25,446 bases of DNA, taken from NCBI GenBank assembly GCA_036940085.1, contig JALLBK010000367.1:1-25446 (forward strand), in the 5' to 3' direction. Positions 9,249 to 19,661 of the stretch are shown one piece after another. The DNA is from Discostella pseudostelligera. Taxonomy: Eukaryota; Bacillariophyta; Thalassiosirophyceae; Thalassiosirales; Thalassiosiraceae. A model generated the notes under the pieces. It was given only the letters and a program-made list of their open reading frames with translations, had not been told where the DNA came from and did not search any database. Position 1 is the stretch's first letter. The number at the start of each line of letters is the position of its first letter. The position numbers were made by a program, and so were the translations under genes.

Positions 9249-10259
9249 ATGACCATGTCGCCGCAATCCACAGAGGCTTCCGCCACACCATCAAGCTGCC
9301 CAGTGATGACCAGTGGTGGTGATTCCCAGCCTGGGCGTTGGAACCGCTGGTTCTCTTCATCAGTTACAACAAATGACTCGTCGAGTGCAGATGCACCGAC
9401 ACCTTCACCGCTCCTATCGCCATCATCTGATGCGAGCACATCAGCATGTCCAGTGAGAGGAAATAAATTACCACTCCCAGCATCCATCGAAGAGTCCGCA
9501 AACCATTCTCAATTCCCCGCACCAGGACAGCGAATTCCTCTCTCGACACAACGGGTCATCTCCTCCATTCCACGCGGAGATGAAGCTATCGACGACACGA
9601 CAACAAATAATTCATCGTCAGTTCCTACCCACCAACCAGCCAACTCGCATAACTGGCAATATCCCTCTGAGCAACAATTTTATAACGCAATGCTGAAGAA
9701 AGGATATCGCCCACCGGTCGAATCCATCCCATCGGTCCTACAAATTCACAACGCCGTCAACGAACGATCTTGGCTACAAGTCTGTAAATGGGAGAAGGAA
9801 TTGCATAGCAATGCCGAACCCAAACTGGTAAAGTTTGTGGGTAGACCAAAAGATTTGAGCCCCAAGGCATGGTTGAACAGCCGTGTCTTCATGACGCAAG
9901 AACCATTCGATCGGCATGATTGGTATGTGGAAGATGTCAATGGTGGGGAGCCGCGGAGATATGTGATTGATTTTTATGAGGGGAATGAAAAGACTGGCGA
10001 TCTATCTTCTTCTTCATCCCTGTCATCTTCTTCTTCGGGGAGTATGCCACTGATGAAGCCTCCTTCCATGTATATTGATGTGAGGCCCGCTTTGGATAAT
10101 CCGTCGGCGGCTGTGGATCGAATGACAATGTTGTTTCGAGAGGCATTGCCGGGCATTGCTTCGGCATGGGATTCGTACAAGACAACCTCGTCCAATTCTT
10201 CTAGTGTGAGTGTTGCGGAAATGGAAAGGAGTGACAACAAAGATGGAATTGGTAAATAA
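9249..10259 (+). CDS. HCCS: Holocytochrome-c synthase (cytochrome c heme lyase)
   Basis: Attaches heme covalently to the CXXCH motif of apocytochrome c (and possibly c1) in the mitochondrial intermembrane space. Single exon, 336 aa. Family blocks in order: two heme-binding CPV motifs near the N-terminus (C17, C67); NWQYPSEQQFYNAMLKKG (135-152); the heme-ligand His in LQIHNAVNE (H167, equivalent to human H154); GRPKDLSPKAWL; PFDRHDWYV (219-227, with H223); RYVIDFYEG; and YIDVRPALD. A Ser-rich insertion (about 252-275) separates DFYEG from DVRPA, and the C-terminal tail is Ser/Thr-rich. There is no cleavable presequence, as is usual for this enzyme, which uses internal targeting signals. Its presence means this lineage uses the single-component System III for mitochondrial cytochrome c. 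The start ATG is the first Met; a second Met lies at residue 3. Confidence 0.95.
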   Translation: MTMSPQSTEASATPSSCPVMTSGGDSQPGRWNRWFSSSVTTNDSSSADAPTPSPLLSPSSDASTSACPVRGNKLPLPASIEESANHSQFPAPGQRIPLSTQRVISSIPRGDEAIDDTTTNNSSSVPTHQPANSHNWQYPSEQQFYNAMLKKGYRPPVESIPSVLQIHNAVNERSWLQVCKWEKELHSNAEPKLVKFVGRPKDLSPKAWLNSRVFMTQEPFDRHDWYVEDVNGGEPRRYVIDFYEGNEKTGDLSSSSSLSSSSSGSMPLMKPPSMYIDVRPALDNPSAAVDRMTMLFREALPGIASAWDSYKTTSSNSSSVSVAEMERSDNKDGIGK

Positions 10260-10355
10260 AAGACGGAATACTGGAAAATCGAAGATGATTGGATACTGTT
10301 GAGTAGAAGTACAGGTCTATACTTATATGTCGCATTGTAGTTTGTGGAGATGAAC
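10260..10355. other. Short convergent spacer between HCCS and membrane-protein gene
   Basis: Only 96 bp separate the two convergent stop codons, so the 3' UTRs are very short or overlap. No recognisable element is seen. Confidence 0.5.
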
Positions 10356-10991
10356 TCAGTCCGTCTTCATATCGTCAAGCATATTCTTTGGATTGTCAAA
10401 TCGCGCCAACCTTGCCAAACGTCTCGAATCCTCATCACCCAATCCTTTACTTCTTGATGCTGCTGCTCCAATAATTGTTGTTGATGATGACCCCAACCTG
10501 TGACCCGAATAACCAGCCCTCTCCATCATCCACCGTATACAATCAGCAGCTATAGATCCCACTGGATTATTCAATATAGTGTCCCAATCACCTGAGATAT
10601 ATGCATATACAATTGCCAATAATACTAAAACCGCCGGCACTACCAGGAAAATACCAACCAATCCTGAAAGTCTACCTCCTCGTCCATCATTACCAGCATC
10701 ACTTCCTTGCTGTCTTCGTTTCGCCCTAATCTCTGCATCTGTCATGGCATACTCTGGTCGTTCAATCCCATGCTCATCCCAATATTTTTGTGATCGAGGC
10801 GCATTGTGAGCTGCCTCGTGAGGAGGAGGGACATTGTCGTTTCCTTGCCATATGACTTTAGTGGCTTCGACGACCAAAGATGATGATGACGATGATGATG
10901 ATGTTGTCGAGTAGTGTGGTTCAGGAGATATTGATAGAATGAGTATGACTAGGAGAGCGATGGAAGGCCACCAAGAGAAAGATAATACCAT
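10356..10991 (-). CDS. Unknown membrane protein with N-terminal signal/anchor and one internal TM segment
   Basis: 211 aa, single exon, no family recognised. I chose the ATG at 10991 because it immediately precedes a hydrophobic signal peptide or anchor (about residues 4-22). The frame stays open upstream to 11219, but that extension (76 aa) is low complexity and overlaps the three E2F-like promoter motifs, so it is probably 5' UTR. After the signal come a Ser run (about 30-39, from an ATC/ATG-type repeat), VIWQGNDNVPPPHEAAHN, then a block that looks conserved in style, SQKYWDEHGIERPEYAMTDA (about 69-88), a basic linker, a long hydrophobic segment (about 110-134) ending in YAYISGDW, and a soluble tail with many Arg/Asp. 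It is probably a small ER or secretory-pathway membrane protein. It is divergently paired with MCM4. Confidence 0.7.
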   Translation of the reverse strand: MVLSFSWWPSIALLVILILSISPEPHYSTTSSSSSSSSLVVEATKVIWQGNDNVPPPHEAAHNAPRSQKYWDEHGIERPEYAMTDAEIRAKRRQQGSDAGNDGRGGRLSGLVGIFLVVPAVLVLLAIVYAYISGDWDTILNNPVGSIAADCIRWMMERAGYSGHRLGSSSTTIIGAAASRSKGLGDEDSRRLARLARFDNPKNMLDDMKTD

Positions 10992-11317
10992 TGCAATAAT
11001 AGTATTGATAATATGTTGGAGAAGGCGAGAGCGAGATAGATAGTGCGGCTGGCAGCGGCTGGGCTCTGCCGCCGGTATTCTGGTAGGTGTAGATAATTTG
11101 GTGTTGGTGTGTTGATGATGCGTGGTGTGGACTCTTTTGGCGGGAGCGAGAGAGGGCAATTCAAACGTTTTGGCGGGAGAATGATGTCTGTCTGGCGTTG
11201 TGTTTGGCGGGAAGCTCAATGGTGAACCATCACTCTAGAGAGATAGAGAGATAGTGTATCACAAATCACAATGGACCATGGCACAAAATCCACCTCATAA
11301 CTCATAACACCAACACC
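10992..11317. promoter_or_regulatory. Divergent promoter region of membrane-protein gene and MCM4
   Basis: 326 bp between two divergent start codons. Its main content is the array of three E2F-like motifs at 11135-11213 (listed separately). Short AGAGAG tracts follow at about 11232-11251. No TATA box is obvious. Confidence 0.55.
11135..11213 (+). promoter_or_regulatory. Array of three E2F-like sites upstream of MCM4
   Basis: TTTTGGCGGGAG at 11135-11146, TTTTGGCGGGAG at 11168-11179 and GTTTGGCGGGAA at 11202-11213, all in the same orientation as MCM4. Start-to-start spacing is 33 and 34 bp, close to three helical turns, so the sites face the same side of the DNA. They match the E2F/DP consensus TTTSSCGC. 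MCM genes are classical E2F targets in animals and plants. The last site ends 104 bp before the MCM4 ATG. The motif and spacing are seen; binding is inferred. Confidence 0.7.
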
Positions 11318-14300
11318 ATGGACATGGACGACGACGCCACCAATGATTCCGCCGCCGGCGCAGGGGGTGATGATCATGATCATGATGATGATAACATGAG
11401 AGTAGCAGTAGCCGATGAGTCGTTGGATGTGGTGCCTGGAACGCAGCTTTCTCAACATGACGACAGTGCCAATGCCAATGCCAATGACGACGACGACGAC
11501 GACGGTGACGGTGACGGTGACGGTGAACCGACTACGCCCATGGTACCTTCCTCCTCACGACGACGACGACGAGGAGGACTATTCTCTACACCGGCAAAAG
11601 AACGTGCTAATAGGGGTGATGCGATGCATGACGACGATGGTGGTGACGATGATGACAATAATGAAGATGTTGTCGCGGAAACTCCCGCCGCGACACGGGT
11701 ACCAATGCGAGGTGTACCGGATGATGATTTGGTGGAGGAGATTTTGAGCTCGGTTCGTAAGCCGAGGCAGGTTGCTGGAGCAGCGGGAGGGGCGGGAGGG
11801 GATGGCGATGATGACGATGAGAATGACAATTGGAATAACGGGGGAGGAGGTGGAGGCGGTGGTAGTGTCAGGTCTAGCAATCGGTCTCGTTCTTCCCGCA
11901 GTGCCACTTCTGCCGCAGCTGCTGATGACAACAACGTCAATGATGGCAATGCTGCTGGGGACGAGGATGATGAAAACAACAACGGTGGGGGTGCGGACGA
12001 TGATATCGGCGATGAAAACAACGAGACCACAGAAGATCCTACCACCCTCATTCGCGGTACCGATGTTCATGTTCAAAGTGCCGCGGCTGCATTTTGCGAT
12101 TTCATACTCAATTTTGTTTCTGTCGAGGAAAGTGAACGACGCATTGCCAAGGAGAGGAAAAGAAAATTGAGCCAACGTCGTCGCCGTCGGGTTGCTTCTG
12201 GAGCCGGAGCCGGAGGCGGTGGGGGTGACAGTGATGGAGAAGATGATGGCATGGGCGATACGTCACGCGGGGGAAATAGCTGGGACATTCCCAGTGATTC
12301 CGAGGAAGAGAATGAAGGCGAAGCAGAAGGAGGAAAAACACCCTTGTACCTTCATAAATTGGAACAGATTCTCCTTCGTGGACATTCGGACTCGACACAA
12401 GACTCGCTCGTCTCATCAGCTGCCGGTGCTGGCTCGAGTAGGGTGGGAGTGGCTAGTTTGGACCTTGATGCGCTGCATCTCTACTTTCACAGTCCAGAGT
12501 GTCAACGAGTGTATGGTTGGTTGGTCGATTACCCGTCCGAAATTGTACCACTCATGGATATTTTGTTAGGACGGGAGTTAGAAAATTTGCGAGATAAGTT
12601 GCGGCTGCGTCAGGAGGAATTACTGTCCGAGGCAGAGGCCAATGACGATGTGGAAGGCGTCGAGTCTGCCAAAAGAATTTTGGAATTGCTCCCAAATGAT
12701 GTGCTTCCACGAGTGCAAGTCCGTCCCTTCCATCTAAGGAGCCTATCCCACATGCGTTCTCTTGATCCGAATGCGATTGATACGCTCCTATGCATCCGAG
12801 GCATGGTTGTGCGTACCTCTCCCGTAATACCCGACCTAAAGGTGGCATTCTTCCAATGTAGCATTTGTGGCAATACCGATCAAGTCACCATTGATCGAGG
12901 ACGTATTGCCGAACCGACTCAATGCCCGACATGTTTCGTACGGCATGGATATTCGTTGATTCACAATCGGTGCTACTACAGTGACAAACAAATGGTGCGC
13001 GTGCAGGAAACTCCAGACGAGGTACCCGCTGGTGAGACCCCCGCTAGCATTGTTGTATTTGCATATGATGATCTGGTCGACGCAGTCCGGCCTGGAGATC
13101 GAGTGGAAGTCACTGGTGTATTCAGGGCGCAAGCACGCAGAGTGAACCCGAAAATTACAAAGGTCAAAAGTGTGTACAAAACCTATGTCGATGCCGTCCA
13201 CTTTCGTAAAGTCGCCACGAATAGCTCGAGCGACAGAGATGCCGGCGCTGCTGCTCAATCGAAGAAGGAGAAGGTTGTGGATGAAGAGCAGGAAGGCACT
13301 AAGAAGGAAAATCAGCAGCAGGGCAAAAGGCAAGGTGACGATGTGACTCACGGCTCGCGCTTCCCACCCGAGCGCATCGCCGAGCTACTGCAATTATCCC
13401 AACAACCCGACGTGTACGATCAACTGGTCAAGGCACTTGCACCGTCCATTTGGGAGATGGACGATGTCAAGAAAGGAGTATTGTGCATGCTGTTCGGGGG
13501 TAATTCACGGAAGGTGAAAAAGGGCACAGCCGAACGGAAGCGGAATCGAGAGAGGGCTCGCCAAGCGCGGAGAGAACTAATTGCGAGTGGGGACATTGAA
13601 TCTGACAACGAAGAGCCTGAACTCGAGGACGACGACGAGGAGGCGGAGGATGGGCTGAAGTTGAACAAGCGCGGTGACATCAACATCTTGCTTGTTGGTG
13701 ACCCGGGAACGTCAAAGTCACAGCTCTTGGGTTACGTGCATAAATTGTCGCCGAGAGGGGTTTACACTTCGGGGAAGGGATCTTCTGCAGTTGGTTTAAC
13801 GGCATCTGTTGTACGTGATCCTGAAACGAGAGAGCTGGTCATGGAGTCGGGGGCGTTAGTGCTGTCCGATCTCGGCATATGCTGCATTGACGAGTTTGTG
13901 AGTGTATTGACTGTCATCATTGTTTAGGTGCTCTTCATCTCAACCTAATGGAACACCGTATTCAACTTTACTGTCCCTGTAATCGCACAGGACAAAATGT
14001 CTGGAACGACGCGAGCTATCCTGCATGAGGCAATGGAGCAACAGACCGTGTCCATCGCCAAGGCGGGTATCATTGCCACGCTCAATGCACGGACATCTAT
14101 CCTAGCCTCTGCCAATCCGGTCGAGTCTCGGTACAATCCATCACTAAGCGTCGTTGAGAACATTCAACTTCCGCCAACTCTCCTCAGTCGATTTGACTTG
14201 ATTTATCTCATTCTAGACGCACCCAATGTCAGCAACGACAGAATGTTGGCGCAGCATCTCGTGGGACTTTACTACGAAACACCCAATGTCGTCCAGCCTC

Positions 14301-14887
14301 CCTTGGACCATTCTCTTTTACGTGATTACATTGCATACGCGCGAGAGAATATCCACCCTGAATTGAGCGATCTTGCCACTCGTGAACTTATAGCCGCATA
14401 TATTGAAATGCGCCGTGGAGGAAGCGGAGGTAGTGGCAGCGGTCGCGGTCGAACCATTACGGCCACACCGCGTCAGCTGGAGTCTCTTATTCGGCTGTCG
14501 GAAGCGCTTGCTAGAATGAAGTTTAGCACTGTTGTGACAAGAGATAATGTAAAGGAGGCTGTCCGGTTGATGAAGGTGGCGACACAGGCTGCCGCTACGG
14601 ATCCTCGTACTGGTCGAATTGACATGGATATGATTACCACGGGGCGCAGTACCGCTGAGCGTGAATTGGAAGAGAACCTGTCGGCCAGTCTCAAGGAGCT
14701 ATTGGTCGAACGACGCGGCAATCGTATTGGAGTGAGTGAGATTCGACGCCAGCTGTCTGAAATTATGAACGTAACCGTACAGCAGGAGGATTTAATCGAG
14801 ATTATCAAGGTAATGGATGCAGATGGATTGGTGCAGTATAATGAGAGGGCTCAGACCGTCTTCGTACGTGCCGGAGTTATTGGGTAG
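11318..14887 (+). CDS. MCM4: DNA replication licensing factor MCM4
   Basis: Subunit of the MCM2-7 replicative DNA helicase, loaded at origins and activated as CMG in the nucleus. Two exons: 11318-13897 and 13991-14887; the 93-nt phase-0 intron falls inside Walker B, and splicing gives CCIDEFDKMSG. Total 1158 aa, longer than the roughly 860-930 aa usual for MCM4. The first 240 residues are an acidic Asp/Asn/Gly-rich tail containing a basic patch. The MCM4 N-terminal block follows (IRGTDVHVQ, about 243). Then come a basic/acidic insertion (about 278-335), YLHKLEQIL, a zinc finger (C514/C517 and C536/C539), QETPDEVPAGETP, GDRVEVTG, Walker A GDPGTSKS (794-801), the PS1-type GKGSSAVGLTA, Walker B DEFDKM (from D858), and the arginine finger LSRFD (R927). 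LVLSDLGICC has Leu where most MCM4s have Asn. Large charged insertions sit before FPPER and just before Walker A (about 729-784). A C-terminal winged-helix-like region ends the protein. Confidence 0.96.
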
Positions 14888-14996
14888 GACAATCATGGCG
14901 ATGCATTGCATATACACTTTGAATATTAGCTGACCAGAGAATAATTACACCCGCATAAAAGGTCTTAAGTTAGTCTGAAACAATAATTTATCGTCC
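14888..14996. other. Convergent spacer between MCM4 and CC2D2A
   Basis: 109 bp between convergent stop codons, AT-rich in its second half. No separate element is recognised; the 3' ends of both transcripts probably lie here. Confidence 0.5.
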
Positions 14997-17900
14997 TCAA
15001 CTTTCTTTGACCGAGCAAACGCACACCCATACTGAAATAACCCCTCCGGGATACGCAAAAGCTCTCGCAGAAACAACATACTCGACACGAGGATTCCTAT
15101 TGCGGTGGATTTCAGTTGCCTTAACCCTATCAAGTATGTCTTGCACTGAAGTGAAAGGCTCATGCAACATGAATCCACTCATTCTTGATTGCGATATTCC
15201 TCCTTCATGCAGAGACATTTCAATATTTGACATCGGGAGGCCATTGAGTTTTGCATTCTCTAGCTGTTCCAGTTTCGACGCCATCTTGGCATTGATGTCC
15301 GTCCTGAAGCATGTTGACATGTGTCTCCATCCACGTATAGAACTTTGAATAGATGCACAAAGTTCAATCTGTATTTCTCTCGCACGATGATGGTCCGGCA
15401 ATGCGAAGTGCAATCTTTCGTCCTGCATAGTGAACGTAGCATTTTTTGACGCTCCATCGATGTGCAACGGGGCCCACTTCCGTACGTCCGAAACGTTGAA
15501 GTCCAGTACTGAGATAGACTTATCAGCCTCGACATTTCGGTAAATATTGTCTTTCGATACCAGGCAATGTATTTTCTGCAATGGACATGAGTTGTCAGGC
15601 TGTGGATATGCACGCCCTGTTATCGCGTCCCACAACACTACTTCCCGGGTCTTTTTGCACCTCCTCACAACAAATGTCTATGAGAGGACATAGGGAAGGT
15701 GTTATGAGAATAAATTCTCGCAAGTCGAAGGTGTAAAGGTACATGCACTCACTGTTGCCCCCTCTGGTATTGAAAAGCCAACTGCCAAAAATACATCGGC
15801 AGCAAAGTCAGGGTTTCCCTTACTGAGGGCGAGGAAGAAATTAGTGAGTAAAATTGAATGCTCGCGACGTGTGCCAACCAAAATATTTACGAATTGTTGG
15901 CTCGATAAAGTCATATTTTCGTCCCTCCCTTTCAATGCTCTCCAGTTGACGAGATGGTCGGAGGGAATTAAGCTGACGTAAAAGGAACAACTTGGCAATG
16001 TGTTGAAGCCTGGCGGCGGCACTTGCTCAGTTAAGAACCTCGATGCAAGGTTTGAACGAACCTCACTGTCCGGCCAAAGGACAGAGCCAACATCAAAGTG
16101 ATTCTGTGTCCATGCTGTAAGTCGCGACAAAATGAACTCGTTTTCGATGCTCGGGAACTCCAAACGACTGTTCGGAGGGATGACAATGAGTGGCTCAGTC
16201 GTCATGTGGATGTGGAGCATAGTGTAGGAATTGACCTCATGACTACGTTCCATAGCTGAAATGCCTTCATTGTCATTTGTTTCGCCATTTCCCTTGATGT
16301 AGCCAACGACAAAATGTGGACTATGACAATGAACAAACCCATTCAGATTACCTTCGCGAAGTACGATGCCCAGCGGAAACGACACATGGCCCTGTCGGAT
16401 TACAAGAGTACGGTTCAATTTTTATACCTGATTGTGAAGCACAGCAAGTTGCAATGCATTCGAGACGACAAAAAATCGTACCAGGTATCGCAATTCAGAA
16501 TGCATTGATTCTTCGTCTTCGTAGAACCCGCCCATGTGTTTCAGGTCAACAGTGGTGCAATCGAAAAGTGAGAGATGAACCACTTCATCCACGAGAGAGG
16601 CTTGATAAATTTCTTCCAATTTATCACACAGAGGGATGCAAAAGGTTTCCTTCCACTGTGGGCTCGAAGATCCGCAATTGACATACTTTGTATGATAACG
16701 CTTGCCTCTAAACCAGATCTTGACTAACACACCTACGCAAGTCTCACATCCCATGTCGCTGCTATTTTTCAGAACTTCTTCTCCACCAGTAGATTCGATG
16801 GTCACATTGTCACCATCCAACTTTTGTGGAACGTTTCGCCCACCTACTACTGTCAGAAGCAAGGAGCTGCTCTGCGTTCGACTCTTAACCGGTAGGCAGT
16901 GTGTGCTTTTCGGGTACAGACTCCTCTTCCTAGGTGGAATCGTCAGCGAAAACAGCTGAGGAAATGTGCGGTAAATACTGACGTCTTGGATTATTTCTGC
17001 AAAATGATACTTCCGCACACAAGAGCGTTGGCTATACTCTCTGATTCTTCTGAGCACATCCATAATGTGAAGCTTGTTGACGTACGGCCGCTCAGCGATA
17101 GCATTGTGCACGATGCCCTAGCCATGTTAAAATAAATAAGATAGTAAGGAACTCGTAGACTGACAAATCGTTTGACCGTTCGTTCAACTGCTTACCTCAT
17201 CATTCGTATCAACGTCAGATTTAACCATGTCATGAAAGGCGTCAGTACTTTGAACTTCTAGCTCTGTGATTGGGATCAGCGATGGGCCCAATGATGGATT
17301 TCTCTGTCTTCTCTGGATCAATACATGACGCAAAGGCTCTTCAAATACCCTCTTGTTACTGAACAGAATTCCGTTGCTAGCATGTCTAAACTCCATCGTT
17401 GATTGCCTATCCGTACATGGGCGAATACGTGGCTTGTAGGATGTACCTAGTCGTTGGCTAGGATCGAAACTTCCCATGCCCTGCATAATGAGTCTTGTTG
17501 AGTGGTGGACGGGGAGCAGATCATGCATTGGAAGTTTCGATGTACGAATTGCCAAAGTAGGACGCGTCACTACACGTTCATCAACTCGTGTTGCAAGCCA
17601 AATTTTTCCTTTCACGCCTGAATCCTCTGAAGAAAACTGCAGCCAATCCCCATCGGAGAGCCTGATAGTACCCTGGCTTGCTCCCTCGTCACTCGAGTTA
17701 GAAAACTCTGATGAATATTGAATGCTGAAAAAGCAAGTACAAACCAATGCATCCGGCAAAAAGCCAATCGAGGCCTTCCATATTTGGATGCACGTTTCCG
17801 TTGGCTTTTGGAGCATAAGGCAATTGAATCGATGGCTGAGCCCAACAGAGAATGAGAGCCGATCTAGCTGTTCAGTTTTGGTGTCCCCAACAACATGTCT

Positions 17901-19463
17901 ATTAATCAGCAATCGAGCAAAATATTTTTCAGCCTTTTCAAGGCGCACTTTTCCCGAATCCCTTCTCTGACTAGGCTGAATTAATTCCATCACTTCGACA
18001 ATGTGATTCGTATCAGATAGTACGCACTCGACGTTCTGCAGCATCTGGGAAGTTTCTACGCTGGATGGACGTAGCTCTTCATCGCTAATCATCCTGCTCA
18101 AAACTGGCTTTGTCGACTTCATTTCTTCGGCGAGCTTCTTCAGATCATTATTCATATCAACATAAGGCATTGACGCCATCAGTACTACATCAGCGTAATA
18201 GGAGTCCGAGTTGTCTCTCGTACCAAGAAATTCTTTCCATCCCTGTTTCATTTGTTGCGCTATGTATTTGATTGACTCTGATTCCGTCACTAAAGAAATC
18301 GTCGAGGTTTTCAAGTCATTGAACAACGAGATTATCGCCGGCCTTGAGTCACCGGGTGCCTTTCCATGGCGCTCCCTCTCATCATGAATCGATCGAAGCT
18401 GCTGACATATTTCAGTAACTTTCGTTACCGAAGTACGGACTGTGCTTGCATCCATTTGCATTCGATACTGATCATACAAGCAACTGACACGGGCCAACGA
18501 CTGTTCTTGAGCATTAAACCCTTGATTGTGACTAAACTTTATTTGCCCAATATCGATGGCGAGCTCGACCTCACTTTGGACATTGCCGCTGCGCTTCTTT
18601 GGGCCAACGAGGTCTTGCCCAGGAATAGACCAGTATGACTTGTCCATAACGACAGAGTTGGCTTCTCTTTCAGGGAATGCTGTGAAACCAACATCATGAG
18701 ATGCCGATGCTGATTCCTGATCAACTTGCACGCTTTGCCGTCTCTATGACTTCCCCTCAAGCTCTAATTCTCTCGTAAGTCTTTCCTCAACACGCGCAAG
18801 ATTGCTTGCTCTTACAATCGGTGCATAAATTTGTGACCTGTCCTCGTTGATGTGTCTCATCGTATGGTCATTTCTCGTCTCAATAAATCGTGCCATGCTC
18901 CGGTAACAAGTGAGTAGGTATGCCACAATAGAGTTCAATACCAGGAAGCAAAAATGAACGGGACCACGTGCTGCAAGCCAGTGCGTTTCGAAAGGCGGAG
19001 GTTTGAAAGCAGAAGATATCTCTTCGCCCTTCGTTATCAGTGAGTCATTATGATGGCGAAAAGTCTCTGACGGTGCGCCCATTTCCATTCTACCTGTAAG
19101 ATTCATGCATAAATTCATTATTCCAAAGAGGCTGAATGGAACTTGCATGTCAAACGCATCCCGAGGCTTCATCGTCCGTGTCGTTTCCCACTCAAAGATA
19201 TCATTGTCACAATCTAAATTTCCAAGCGGCGGAAATTGTAGAGCGGCATCATCATTATCGCCAGTTATCAGTGGTGGAACAATTTCGTCATTGGATGGAA
19301 GAGATGATGGGCCAGCGACGTCAACATTCTCGTCCTTGCCTGACACTTTCCCTTCTCTTGTGTCGAAAAAGCTCTTCGTCCTCGTTGTGCCCGCCGATCG
19401 AGGCCTACCTGCCGATCGAGGCATGCGGGCTGGCAGAGACTTCGAAGCCTTGGTTTGTTGCAT
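14997..19463 (-). CDS. CC2D2A: CC2D2A-like ciliary transition-zone protein
   Basis: Homologue of CC2D2A, a core MKS-module protein of the ciliary transition zone. Five exons on the minus strand: 19463-18816, 18716-17196, 17117-16482, 16391-15753 and 15677-14997. The introns are 99, 78, 90 and 75 nt, all GT-AG and phase 0, giving 1374 aa (human is about 1620). Order: a low-complexity Arg/Ser/Pro N-terminus; a helical region with possible coiled coils; a middle part with FEEPLRHVLIQRR and LIPITELEV; a C2 domain (about 806-935, SSSLLLTVVGGRNVP then VKIWFRGKRYHT and SSSPQWKETF); the post-C2 block RYLGHVSFPLG...HCHSPHFVVGYI; and the degenerate transglutaminase-like C-terminal part, with FVNILVGTRREHSILLTNFF, SIPEGATTFV, VVLWDAITG, CPLQKIHCLV, and an end block GFMLHEPF...VISVWVCV. 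The last blocks align one by one with animal CC2D2A as I remember it. The first intron is the least certain, since without it a UAG at 18744-18746 interrupts the frame. Confidence 0.88.
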
Positions 19464-19661
19464 GGCTTGATGTCAATGCCTCTCTCTCTATCTAGCCCAA
19501 AGTGTGATCTGTTTCATTTCGTCCAGAGAACTCTGTTGTGAATGAGATTGCGAGCACTGATTTGAATTGAGTTTTAAAATTCAAGAAGTTGTTACTGCCC
19601 CCCCCCATTCAGGTGTCGAAAAATGTGTCGGGAAACGTTCCCACCCGCACAGCATACGATA
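19464..19661. promoter_or_regulatory. CC2D2A upstream region with C9 homopolymer
   Basis: 198 bp between the stop of the DinB-like gene and the CC2D2A start, both on the minus strand, so it holds the 3' end of one and the promoter of the other. A run of nine C lies at 19598-19606 and is prone to slippage or sequencing error. No E2F-like or X-box/RFX-type motif is obvious by eye. Confidence 0.45.

Noticed and set aside
10992..11219. N-terminal extension of the unknown membrane protein up to 11219
   Set aside because: The extension is low complexity, overlaps the E2F-like array, and would bury the signal peptide inside the protein.
11452..12175. Long minus-strand open frames opposite the MCM4 N-terminus
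   Set aside because: They are Ser/Pro- or Ile/Val-rich mirror images of the Asp/Gly/Arg repeat codons in MCM4, with no domain of their own.
18744..18746. Reading the CC2D2A locus as two genes split at the UAG
   Set aside because: The frame is the same on both sides, no promoter-like gap exists, and a 99-nt phase-0 GT-AG intron joins them; kept as a finding because it is uncertain.
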